A stretch of 6,732 bases of DNA from Gammaproteobacteria bacterium (GTDB taxonomy: Bacteria; Pseudomonadota; Gammaproteobacteria; Magnimaribacterales; D2472). The notes beneath the pieces are model-generated. The model saw nothing but the letters and a program-made list of their open reading frames with translations, was not told where the DNA came from and ran no database searches. Below are positions 1 to 6,732 of this stretch, one piece after another; the stretch's first letter is position 1, and each line of letters begins with the position of its first letter. Location: positions 15,231-21,962 of the forward strand of contig PAJW01000006.1 of assembly GCA_002710265.1 (NCBI GenBank), in the 5' to 3' direction. The position numbers and the translations under genes are program-made.

Positions 1-1589
1 ACACTTTCTAAATTTTCATCTTCAAAAGCAATTGGAGCATCATTAATTTTCGAAGAAAGGTTATATCCATTAGCCAAACTTGATGCATAAATAAACGGCT
101 TAAAGCTAGAGCCAGATTGTGGATAAGACAATCTAACTCTATCAAAGTTACTTGCATTAAAATTTTTACCGCCGACGTATACTTTCACTGAACCATCATT
201 TGGATTTATTGAAATAATAGATGATTCAATTACAGGTATTTGATCAAGAGTATAAAATCCTTCGTTATTTCTTAAATAAATAAAATCTCCAAAACCCAAT
301 AAATCCTTAAAGCCATTAGGACGATTTCCAAGTCTATTTATAGACTCTTGTTTTCTAGCCCAAAAATATTCATTTGACCATGTCGATTCAATTAATTCTA
401 AGTTTTGATTAATAGCTATAAGTTTTTTCTGTTCAACTTTTATAACAATTGCTTTGGTATGATTTTTGTAATGAGGGAATGAATTAAAAACATTATTAAT
501 CTGATTGGAGATATCATCATCATCATCCAAATATATATCATTAAAATATTCTTCAGAAAATAGAACCTCGAGATTAAGATTTCGAAGAGAATCTATCTGA
601 TTGTCATTAAATAAGTTTTTAAAATTAGCAGGCTCTCTCCATCCATGTCTCTTATCATACAAGAAAAGCTCTTCTATCATTCCCTCGCGAGCTGTAATTT
701 GAGAATCTGAATCTATTGTGGTGTAGACTGACCACCCTTCCTTGTATGCTCTAAGTCCATATCTTCTAATAATTTCTTGTCTTGCCAATTCTGCTATATA
801 ACTAGCCTCAACATCAAATAAATTTATATCATTTGCTATTCTAATGTTAGTTAAAATAGCTTCGGTATATTCAGCTTCATCTATATAGTTTAAGAGAAGC
901 ATTCGTGACAAAATCCAATCTCTTCTTTGTTGTGTTCTTCTTTTATCTTTTACTGGATTTACTCGAGAAGGAAGTTGAGCTAATGCGGCAATAGTGGCAG
1001 ACTCAGAAATGCTTAATTCATCTAAGTCTTTATCAAAATAAGTGTTTGCTGCTGCTTGAATTCCATATGATCTATTCCCTAAGAAAATCCTATTTACATA
1101 AAGTTCAAAAATTTCTTCTTTTTCTAATTTTCCCTCTAGTTCAAGCGCTAAAAAAATTTCTTTAACTTTTCTAATTATGGTTTGCTCTCTAGTTAAAAGA
1201 TAACCTCTAACTACCTGCATTGTTATAGTTCCTCCGCCACCCTTGCAGCCAGATGCTTGAAGGCATCTTATAAAAGAGCGGATTAAGCCTGTATAACTTA
1301 TACCTTGATGATTGAAAAAATTATCATCTTCAGCTGCAAGAAATGCATTCTTTATGTTAGTTGGTATTTCTTCGTAAATAACTGAACGTCTTTTAATTTC
1401 TCCAAATTCTCCTATTAATTTTTTATCTTTTGTGTAAACCTTAAGTGGCATTTGTAATTCAGATTCATCAACTAAATTAATCTCAGGTAATGAAGGTTTT
1501 AAATATAAATTTGCTCCAAAAACGGCAATAATTGCAAAAATACATAGAAAAATTCCTGTATAAAAAAGATATTGGATACTTTTATGCAT
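1..1589 (-). CDS. mrcA: Penicillin-binding protein 1A, bifunctional glycosyltransferase/transpeptidase (3' end cut by window)
   Basis: This is a class A penicillin-binding protein. It polymerises lipid II into glycan strands and cross-links the peptides in the periplasm while anchored in the inner membrane. The start ATG (complement of 1587-1589) gives 529 full codons without a stop before the left edge. Visible in order: a cytoplasmic tail and one membrane segment (residues 7-30); a glycosyltransferase (GT51) domain with the catalytic Glu87 in AAEDDNFFNHQG, the GGGTITMQ motif (118-125), KVKEIFLALELE (141-152) and ELYVNRIFLGNRSYGIQAAA (162-181); the start of the transpeptidase domain at SVYTTID (287-293); an inserted OB-like region (about 310-450) typical of PBP1A rather than PBP1B/1C; and the active-site SSFK, Ser494-Lys497, in GSSFKPF. 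About 300 C-terminal residues, with the SxN and KTG motifs, lie outside. It is divergent from aroK, as ponA is from pilM in Pseudomonas. Odd points are a five-Asp run (355-359), Cys109/Cys115 beside the GT motif, and Gly for the usual Ser in GGSTIT. The family call is firm; 1A over 1B rests on the insert and the gene context. Confidence 0.95.
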   Translation of the reverse strand, partial: MHKSIQYLFYTGIFLCIFAIIAVFGANLYLKPSLPEINLVDESELQMPLKVYTKDKKLIGEFGEIKRRSVIYEEIPTNIKNAFLAAEDDNFFNHQGISYTGLIRSFIRCLQASGCKGGGGTITMQVVRGYLLTREQTIIRKVKEIFLALELEGKLEKEEIFELYVNRIFLGNRSYGIQAAANTYFDKDLDELSISESATIAALAQLPSRVNPVKDKRRTQQRRDWILSRMLLLNYIDEAEYTEAILTNIRIANDINLFDVEASYIAELARQEIIRRYGLRAYKEGWSVYTTIDSDSQITAREGMIEELFLYDKRHGWREPANFKNLFNDNQIDSLRNLNLEVLFSEEYFNDIYLDDDDDISNQINNVFNSFPHYKNHTKAIVIKVEQKKLIAINQNLELIESTWSNEYFWARKQESINRLGNRPNGFKDLLGFGDFIYLRNNEGFYTLDQIPVIESSIISINPNDGSVKVYVGGKNFNASNFDRVRLSYPQSGSSFKPFIYASSLANGYNLSSKINDAPIAFEDENLES

Positions 1590-1691
1590 AACTTATTTTA
1601 AATCTTTAAATTTAGAGAATACATCATTTAATATTTAAAAAAGTGTTTTTCTGAACTTAAATGGTAAAATCACGTCAAATTTTTTAAAACT
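1590..1691. promoter_or_regulatory. Divergent mrcA / aroKB intergenic promoter region
   Basis: This is the only spacer of any size in the window, 102 bases and very AT-rich. It must carry the promoters of both mrcA (leftward) and aroKB (rightward) because the two start codons face away from each other. The best plus-strand element is listed separately. On the minus strand there is a TTGACG (complement of 1673-1678), identical to a good -35 box except for its last base, but no convincing -10 box lies 16-18 bases downstream of it. TATTCT (complement of 1616-1621) would suit a 20-base leader but has a poor -35 box. No operator palindrome, riboswitch or attenuator-like leader peptide was seen. 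Confidence 0.6.
1662..1670 (+). promoter_or_regulatory. Candidate extended -10 promoter for aroKB
   Basis: TGGTAAAAT matches the extended -10 consensus TGnTATAAT with one mismatch. A start of transcription about 7 bases downstream, near 1677, would leave a leader of only some 15 bases before the aroK ATG. No good -35 box lies 16-18 bases upstream (around 1641-1648), which is tolerated by extended -10 promoters. The assignment is by eye in AT-rich DNA, where such matches occur by chance. Confidence 0.4.
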
Positions 1692-2195
1692 ATGAATATA
1701 TTTATTGTTGGTCCAATGGGCTCAGGAAAATCAACCGTCGGAAAAATTATTTCTGATGAATTATTTATGACATTTTTGGATACAGATGAAGAAATTGAGT
1801 CAAGAACTGGTGCATCTATTGATTGGATATTTGATCTTGAAGGAGAAAGTGGTTTTAGAAAAAGAGAAAGTGAAATTCTTTCAGAGATGGTAGATAAAAA
1901 CTCAGTTGTTCTTTCAACAGGTGGCGGGATAATTTTATCAAATCAAAATAGAGAACTTCTATCATCAAGAGGAACGGTATTTTATTTAGCCACACCGATA
2001 GCTATACAGCTTGAAAGAACTGCGAAGGATAAGGATAGGCCTCTTCTTAAAAATGGTGATCCTGAAGAGATACTTACAAAACTTCAAAATGATAGAGAAG
2101 AGTTATATATATCAGTAGCTGATCATATTGTTAATACAGAGGCTAAATCCAGTCAAGAAGTAGCTTCAGAAATTATAAAACTAGTAAAAAGTTAA
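1692..2195 (+). CDS. aroK: Shikimate kinase
   Basis: Cytoplasmic enzyme that phosphorylates shikimate to shikimate 3-phosphate with ATP, the fifth step of the chorismate pathway. At 167 residues it is close to E. coli AroK (173). Visible motifs are the Walker A loop GPMGSGKST (7-15, Lys13), the DTD motif Asp30/Asp32 that contacts Mg and shikimate, the shikimate-binding Arg56/Arg58 region in GFRKRE, the Walker-B-like TGGG (76-79), the LID arginine in DKDRPLL (Arg116), and Arg135 in NDREELY. The IFDLEGESGFR segment closely resembles gammaproteobacterial AroK. The start is fixed: the frame upstream meets a TAA at 1665-1667 with no ATG, GTG or TTG between, and the glycine-rich loop sits correctly near the N terminus. 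There is no Shine-Dalgarno sequence in the TTTTTTAAAACT before the ATG. It is the first gene of an operon with aroB, one base downstream. Confidence 0.97.
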   Translation: MNIFIVGPMGSGKSTVGKIISDELFMTFLDTDEEIESRTGASIDWIFDLEGESGFRKRESEILSEMVDKNSVVLSTGGGIILSNQNRELLSSRGTVFYLATPIAIQLERTAKDKDRPLLKNGDPEEILTKLQNDREELYISVADHIVNTEAKSSQEVASEIIKLVKS

Positions 2196-2196
2196 A

Positions 2197-3264
2197 ATGG
2201 TTGAGTTATATGCTGGAAAAGGAGCTTCACGATACAAAATATGTATTACTAATGATGCCTTACCCAAAAATCAATTAAATAAATGCATAGATAGAAAAGC
2301 TAAGGTTTTAATAGTTACCGATAGCGGTGTTCCAAAAACTTATATAAAAAATCTTAAGCAAGCGATTAGAAATTCATCAGTTCATATTCACGAAATTAAA
2401 AATGGTGAAAAAGCCAAATCCTTCAAAAATTATCAGCAAATTCTTAAAAAACTAATTGATTTAAAATTCTCTAGAACTGACTTAATTGTAGCTTTTGGTG
2501 GGGGTGTTGTTGGCGATATAGCAGGATTTAGTGCTTCAACTTTTTTAAGAGGGATAGACTACATCCAAATACCCACAACTCTTCTATCTCAAGTTGATTC
2601 TTCTGTTGGAGGAAAAACAGCAATTAATGTTCCACAAGGCAAGAATCTTGTAGGTGCTTTTTATAATCCAAAACTAGTTTTAATTTCGACTGCCTATTTA
2701 AAAACGCTCAGCGAAAAAGAGTATAAGTCTGGACTTGGTGAAGTTATAAAGTATGCATTTATAGATAATAAAAAATTAAGAATCTTGATTGAAAAAAATT
2801 CTCAAAAAATAATACAGCGAGATAACAAAATTCTAAAAGATATTATAGTAGAGTCTATAAAGACAAAATCTAAGATAGTAACCAAAGATGAGAAAGAAAG
2901 TGGTATCAGAGCAATTCTGAATTTTGGTCATACATTTGGGCATGCCATTGAAGCAAAAACAGGATATAAAAAATTAAGTCATGGCGCTGCTATAACTCTT
3001 GGAATGGTTATTGCTAGTAAAATTTCTTTCTTTGAAGGCCATATCAAAGACTATCAACTTGAAAACATAATTAATTTAATCGCCTCAATTGGGCTTGATA
3101 CAGATTATTCAAGTTATAAATATTCTGAACTAAAAAAATATATTATGAATGATAAAAAAATAGCAGATGGAAAATTGAATTTAGTTATGATTGATGAAAA
3201 TTATAAAGCTTTTAAAACTGAAAAATTTAATCTTAATAATGTTAAAAAAGCATTTAAAGTTTGA
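2197..3264 (+). CDS. aroB: 3-dehydroquinate synthase
   Basis: Cytoplasmic NAD- and metal-dependent enzyme that cyclises DAHP to 3-dehydroquinate, the second shikimate-pathway step. The 355 residues compare with 362 in E. coli. The N-terminal Rossmann-like half carries the NAD-binding GGGVVGDIAGF (101-111) and the conserved PTTLLSQVDSSVGGKT block (126-141), then GKNLVGAFYNP (148-158). The metal ligands expected from the family are present: Glu182 in GLGEVIKYA, His245 in LNFGHTFGHA and His262 in SHGAA. NDKK (318-321) near the C terminus matches the conserved substrate-binding lysine segment. The start ATG lies one base after the aroK stop and lacks a Shine-Dalgarno sequence, so translation is probably coupled to aroK. 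Its TGA stop touches the stop codon of the convergent gltB with no spacer. All catalytic motifs look intact, so the enzyme should be functional. Confidence 0.97.
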   Translation: MVELYAGKGASRYKICITNDALPKNQLNKCIDRKAKVLIVTDSGVPKTYIKNLKQAIRNSSVHIHEIKNGEKAKSFKNYQQILKKLIDLKFSRTDLIVAFGGGVVGDIAGFSASTFLRGIDYIQIPTTLLSQVDSSVGGKTAINVPQGKNLVGAFYNPKLVLISTAYLKTLSEKEYKSGLGEVIKYAFIDNKKLRILIEKNSQKIIQRDNKILKDIIVESIKTKSKIVTKDEKESGIRAILNFGHTFGHAIEAKTGYKKLSHGAAITLGMVIASKISFFEGHIKDYQLENIINLIASIGLDTDYSSYKYSELKKYIMNDKKIADGKLNLVMIDENYKAFKTEKFNLNNVKKAFKV

Positions 3265-6200
3265 TTATGCAGCATTCGCTGTAGTGGCTTTTAATAAATC
3301 CTGAATATTTGATGCTGCAGGAATTACTAACCAAAAAAAAGGCTCATATCTTTCAAAATCTTCAAGTATATCTTTGGCTTTAGGGCTCTTGGTAAACTTG
3401 TAATGCCTTTCTAGAATCTCTTTCAAGTGCCCTCTATGAGGCTGCATTTCTTCAGTAGAGATTCTCTCTAGATTTACCAGGCCTCTATTACATTTATCAA
3501 AAAAAGTTCTATCTTCATCAAGAACATAAGCAAACCCACCTGTCATACCAGCACCAAAATTTAGACCAACAGAACCTAGAACAGTCACGTGACCACCTGT
3601 CATATATTCACAACAGTGATCTCCAGATCCTTCTATAACAGCTTTAGCTCCAGAATTTCTAACTGCAAATCGTTCTCCAACAGAACCAGATATAAATACC
3701 TCCCCTCCTGTCGCTCCATATAAGCAGGTATTGCCTGCGAGAACAGTATTTTTACCATAAGCGTAATCAGAATTATTTTTAATTACTATTCTTCCGCCAT
3801 TAATCCCTTTTCCAACATAATCGTTAGCGTCACCATTCAAAATTAGATTAAGATTATTAGCATTCCAACACCCAAAACTCTGGCCAGCTGATCCGGTAAA
3901 CTTCAATGATAATGGTTTTGATAGTCCATCTTCACCATATTGTTTTGCTATATATCCAGAAATACTTGCTCCAATTGATCTATCCATATTGGTAATTTGA
4001 AAATTTAGTGTTCCTTTCTTTTTGTCGGTAATTAGTTTTTTAGATTGTTTTAAGATTTTTTTTGCAAGTGTTCCTTGATCCCAGGGTTCATTTTTATTTA
4101 CGGTACAAAAATGTGGTTCCTTGTTTATTTCATCTTTTTCAAGAAGCCCTGATAAATCAATATTTTTATACTGATTTTCCATATGGGTAGTCATTTTTAA
4201 ATACTGAGTTTGCCCAATCAAATCTTCTAATTTTGAAACTCCCATATTTTTTAAATGCTGCCTTACGTCATTTGCAATAAACTGAAAATAATTTATTACT
4301 TTTTCTTTTTCTCCTATGAAGTGCTGATTAATCAGATCTTTTCTTTGTGTTGCTACGCCAGTAGCACAGTTATTTAAATGGCATATTCTTAAGTACTTAC
4401 AGCCCATAGATATCATAGGTCCTGTTCCGAATCCAAATGATTCTGCTCCAAGAATAGCTGCTTTGATAACATCTAAACCAGTTTTCATACCGCCGTCTGT
4501 TTGAAGTCTTATCTTATGTCTAAGACCAGCATCTCGAAGGCTTTGATGTGCTTCTGACAAGCCTAATTCCCAAGGAGAGCCTGCATACCTAATTGATGTG
4601 AGTGGACTTGCGCCTGTGCCTCCATCATGCCCTGAAATAGTTATTAAATCAGCATATGCTTTTGCAACACCTGCTGCTATTGTTCCAACTCCTGGTTCGG
4701 AAACAAGTTTGACTGATACTAAAGCATTTGGGTTTACTTGCTTAAGGTCATAAATTAATTGCGCTAAATCTTCAATAGAATATATATCGTGATGCGGAGG
4801 TGGAGATATTAATGTTACTCCAGGAGTTGAGTATCTTAATTCAGCAATTAGATTATTTACTTTTCCACCAGGTAGCTGCCCTCCCTCTCCTGGTTTTGCG
4901 CCTTGAGCAATTTTAATTTGTAATACTTCTGCATTTACTAAGTAATGAGGAGTTACACCAAATCTTCCAGAAGCAATTTGTTTTATCTTTGACATTTTTA
5001 GAGTGCCATATCGATGCTTCCCTTCTCCACCCTCACCAGAGTTTGATCTAGCGCCCATGGTATTCATGGCCTCAGCAAGTGTTTCATGTGCCTTTGGAGA
5101 TAATGAACCAAGACTCATACCTGCAGAATCAAACCTTTTAATAAGTTGATTAACTGGTTCAACTTCAAGATTATTTTGACTACTAGATTTGTTAATTTCT
5201 AATAAATCACGCAACATAGCTGGTGGCCTTTTATCAACTAGGTCTGAATACTCTTTATATATTTTTTCGCTGCCAGTGGATACAGCCTCTTGTAGTTTCT
5301 TAACTATTTCTGGATTATAAGTATGGTATTCCCCACCATGAACATATTTGAGCAATCCTCCTACATTCATTTCTGATAGATTTGATCTAGCGTATTCGTT
5401 CAGCGATCTATTTTCTTTATCTAGATCGTTAATATTTTTTCCTTCGATTCTGCTTTCCGTATTTGTAAAACATAAATCTACAACCTCTTTGCTTAAACCT
5501 ACAATCTCAAACAATTGTGAGCCTCTATAACTTGAAATTGTAGAGATACCCATTTTAGAAATAATTTTTAGGAGTCCTTTATTAATTCCTTTTCTATATT
5601 TAGCGCAATTTTCATGAGGAGAACCGGTTAATTCGTTTCTATGAGTTAAATCTAAGATAGTCTGGTATGCAAGAGAGGGATATACAGCAGTAGCACCAAA
5701 GCCAATTAAACATGCAATCTGATGTGTGTCTCTTGCTGAGGATGAGGTAACTATTATATTAGCTTTTGACCTTAAGCCTAATTCAACAAGTTTTTGATGA
5801 ACACACCCTACAGCAAGTAATGCATTTATGGGTAAATAATTTTTACCTGGCAGTGATTCATCTAAATGAATTATAGTGTTGCCTTTTTTTATACTGCTTA
5901 CTGCTTTTTTTTGAATAAGTTTAAGAGCATGCTCTAGGTTATCTTTTTTATTATATGAAAGTTTAATTTCATTACACTTAAAATATGGGTTTGCTAAGAT
6001 TGATTGAAGTTTCTTGTAAGACAGTACTGGGGATGATGTGACTAATCTTTTTGCATGCAGCTCTGATTCATAAAAGACATTTAGTTCAGGACCAAAACAT
6101 GTTTCAAGCGACATTACACTGGCTTCTCTTAATGAATCAATCGGAGGATTAGTTACTTGAGCAAATTGTTGTCTGAAGTAGTCATAAATTTGCCTATGCA

Positions 6201-6732
6201 TTTTGCTCATGACAGCTAATGCAGTGTCATCACCCATGGAACCTGTTCCCTCTTGAGAGTTTATCGCTAGTGGCTTAATTACAGATGTTCTTTCTTCTTT
6301 ATAAAGTAAGAATAATTTTGAAGATATATTAAAATCTTTAGAAGTAATTTTTTTTAAGCCAGGTCCTTCATACTTATCAAGACTTGATTCAACATATATT
6401 GCATTTTTCTTTAGCCATTGTCTGTAAGGTGCCTGTCTTTTAAGATTTTTATCTATATCTTTTTCTGAAAAAATATTAGATGCATAAGTATCTACAGCTA
6501 ACATGCCTCCTGGAGATAATCTTCCTTTAGAAACGATATCTTTTTCGGCAACTGGATTAACTCCAGTTTCTGAAGCAATAGTTATATTATTAAATTTATC
6601 AATTTGATATCTAGCTGGTCTCAGACCATTTCTATCAAGAACACAAATGGCCCATTTGCCATCTGACATCACAATTCCTGCTGGGCCATCCCAGGGCTCC
6701 ATATGCATGGAGTTATATTCATGAAAACTTCT
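3265..6732 (-). CDS. gltB: Glutamate synthase (NADPH) large subunit (5' end cut by window)
   Basis: The alpha subunit of bacterial GOGAT makes two glutamates from glutamine and 2-oxoglutarate, receiving electrons from the GltD subunit. The frame stays open to the right edge, giving 1155 C-terminal residues of a protein usually near 1,480-1,510; the first ~320, including the N-terminal nucleophile Cys, are outside. The internal Met at 6708 is not the start: eight in-frame residues precede MEPWDGPAG. Counting from that Met: end of the glutaminase domain (MEPWDGPAG, LDRNGLRPARY); central domain from about 150 (GSMGDDTALAV, FAQVTNPPID); FMN/synthase domain about 520-860 (AGMSLGSLSPKAHE, GAKPGEGGQLPGGKV, SPPPHHDIYSIEDLAQL, SGHDGGTGASP); [3Fe-4S] ligands Cys770, Cys776, Cys781; and the glycine-rich beta-helix about 935-1085 (GDANDYVGKG, GNTCLYGATGG, GAGMTGGFAYVLDE). 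The loop after GEGGE lacks the ~27-residue ferredoxin insert, so it is the NADPH type. Here GEGGE is followed by GK, not the usual DP. No gltD lies downstream, because aroB begins there on the other strand. Confidence 0.97.
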   Translation of the reverse strand, partial: RSFHEYNSMHMEPWDGPAGIVMSDGKWAICVLDRNGLRPARYQIDKFNNITIASETGVNPVAEKDIVSKGRLSPGGMLAVDTYASNIFSEKDIDKNLKRQAPYRQWLKKNAIYVESSLDKYEGPGLKKITSKDFNISSKLFLLYKEERTSVIKPLAINSQEGTGSMGDDTALAVMSKMHRQIYDYFRQQFAQVTNPPIDSLREASVMSLETCFGPELNVFYESELHAKRLVTSSPVLSYKKLQSILANPYFKCNEIKLSYNKKDNLEHALKLIQKKAVSSIKKGNTIIHLDESLPGKNYLPINALLAVGCVHQKLVELGLRSKANIIVTSSSARDTHQIACLIGFGATAVYPSLAYQTILDLTHRNELTGSPHENCAKYRKGINKGLLKIISKMGISTISSYRGSQLFEIVGLSKEVVDLCFTNTESRIEGKNINDLDKENRSLNEYARSNLSEMNVGGLLKYVHGGEYHTYNPEIVKKLQEAVSTGSEKIYKEYSDLVDKRPPAMLRDLLEINKSSSQNNLEVEPVNQLIKRFDSAGMSLGSLSPKAHETLAEAMNTMGARSNSGEGGEGKHRYGTLKMSKIKQIASGRFGVTPHYLVNAEVLQIKIAQGAKPGEGGQLPGGKVNNLIAELRYSTPGVTLISPPPHHDIYSIEDLAQLIYDLKQVNPNALVSVKLVSEPGVGTIAAGVAKAYADLITISGHDGGTGASPLTSIRYAGSPWELGLSEAHQSLRDAGLRHKIRLQTDGGMKTGLDVIKAAILGAESFGFGTGPMISMGCKYLRICHLNNCATGVATQRKDLINQHFIGEKEKVINYFQFIANDVRQHLKNMGVSKLEDLIGQTQYLKMTTHMENQYKNIDLSGLLEKDEINKEPHFCTVNKNEPWDQGTLAKKILKQSKKLITDKKKGTLNFQITNMDRSIGASISGYIAKQYGEDGLSKPLSLKFTGSAGQSFGCWNANNLNLILNGDANDYVGKGINGGRIVIKNNSDYAYGKNTVLAGNTCLYGATGGEVFISGSVGERFAVRNSGAKAVIEGSGDHCCEYMTGGHVTVLGSVGLNFGAGMTGGFAYVLDEDRTFFDKCNRGLVNLERISTEEMQPHRGHLKEILERHYKFTKSPKAKDILEDFERYEPFFWLVIPAASNIQDLLKATTANAA
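3268..3294 (+). terminator. Possible weak intrinsic terminator of aroKB inside the gltB 3' end
   Basis: Read as plus-strand RNA, TGCAGC (3268-3273) pairs with GCTGTA (3278-3283) through six pairs, one of them G-U, around an ATTC tetraloop. The sequence GTGGC follows and then a short T run (CTTTTAAT). The hairpin begins four bases after the aroB stop and lies wholly inside gltB coding DNA. It is short, the T run is only four long and offset by five bases, so it is weak by the usual criteria. It is the only hairpin-plus-T candidate noticed at this junction. Confidence 0.25.

Noticed and set aside
1..1590. Apparent gene-free stretch at the left end
   Set aside because: It is not empty: the minus strand is one continuous PBP1A frame that lacks a stop only because the window ends.
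1590..1691. Repeated TTTAAAT-like words in the intergenic region as an operator
   Set aside because: TTTAAAT at 1597-1603 and 1605-1611 is a self-complementary AT word expected by chance in such AT-rich DNA; no longer or GC-containing symmetric site supports a regulator site.
5348..5530. A 60-codon plus-strand open frame opposite gltB
   Set aside because: It lies wholly antisense to strongly conserved GltB coding sequence, has no recognisable domain and no ribosome binding site, and is low-complexity Ser/Phe/Leu-rich, as expected for a shadow of the real gene.
6685..6732. Met at 6708 as the true start of a shortened GltB
   Set aside because: The frame continues upstream to the edge with RSFHEYNS before the conserved MEPWDGPAG, which is an internal segment of the glutaminase domain in full-length GltB. 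The gene is cut by the window, not truncated.
3265..6732. Ferredoxin-dependent (cyanobacterial/plastid type) glutamate synthase
   Set aside because: The ferredoxin-loop insert between GEGGE and IKQIASGRFGV is absent; spacing matches the NADPH-type bacterial enzyme.
1..6732. A new defence, mobile or biosynthetic system
   Set aside because: All but about 100 bases are accounted for by four well-known core genes with intact motifs. No repeats, integrase, transposase, CRISPR array or unexplained frame was seen.

Overview
The window is AT-rich, tightly packed bacterial chromosome holding four protein genes, two of them cut by the window edges. All four are recognisable core genes: the bifunctional peptidoglycan synthase PBP1A (mrcA/ponA, minus strand, 3' end missing), shikimate kinase (aroK, plus), 3-dehydroquinate synthase (aroB, plus) and the large subunit of glutamate synthase (gltB, minus, 5' end missing). 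The gene set and the protein sequences, for example the IFDLEGE-GFR segment of AroK and the GltB FMN/Fe-S region, point to a gammaproteobacterium. In Pseudomonas-type genomes the same neighbourhood reads ponA < > pilMNOPQ-aroK-aroB-damX-like-gltB-gltD. The low GC and spacers of about 100, 1 and 0 bases suggest a streamlined, possibly marine (SAR86-like) member. That lineage guess is inference only.

Layout: positions 1-1589 encode the first 529 residues of PBP1A on the minus strand. Positions 1590-1691 are the only intergenic space and must hold the divergent promoters for mrcA and aroKB. aroK (1692-2195) and aroB (2197-3264) are separated by one base and are almost certainly one operon. The aroB stop codon directly abuts the stop codon of the convergent gltB (3265 to the right edge), so the transcripts of the two units probably overlap at their 3' ends.

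Functionally, AroB and AroK catalyse steps 2 and 5 of the shikimate pathway to chorismate and the aromatic amino acids. GltB carries the glutaminase and the 2-oxoglutarate-dependent, FMN/[3Fe-4S] synthase of nitrogen assimilation. PBP1A polymerises and cross-links the cell wall. They share ancestral synteny rather than a pathway.

No mobile element, CRISPR array, RNA gene, phage gene or new defence or metabolic system was found. Points worth a second look are the rearranged synteny (pil genes and damX absent, gltB inverted, gltD not downstream), the zero-base convergent junction with a possible terminator inside the gltB coding sequence, the absence of Shine-Dalgarno sequences at all three visible starts, and a few unusual residues in conserved motifs of GltB and PBP1A.
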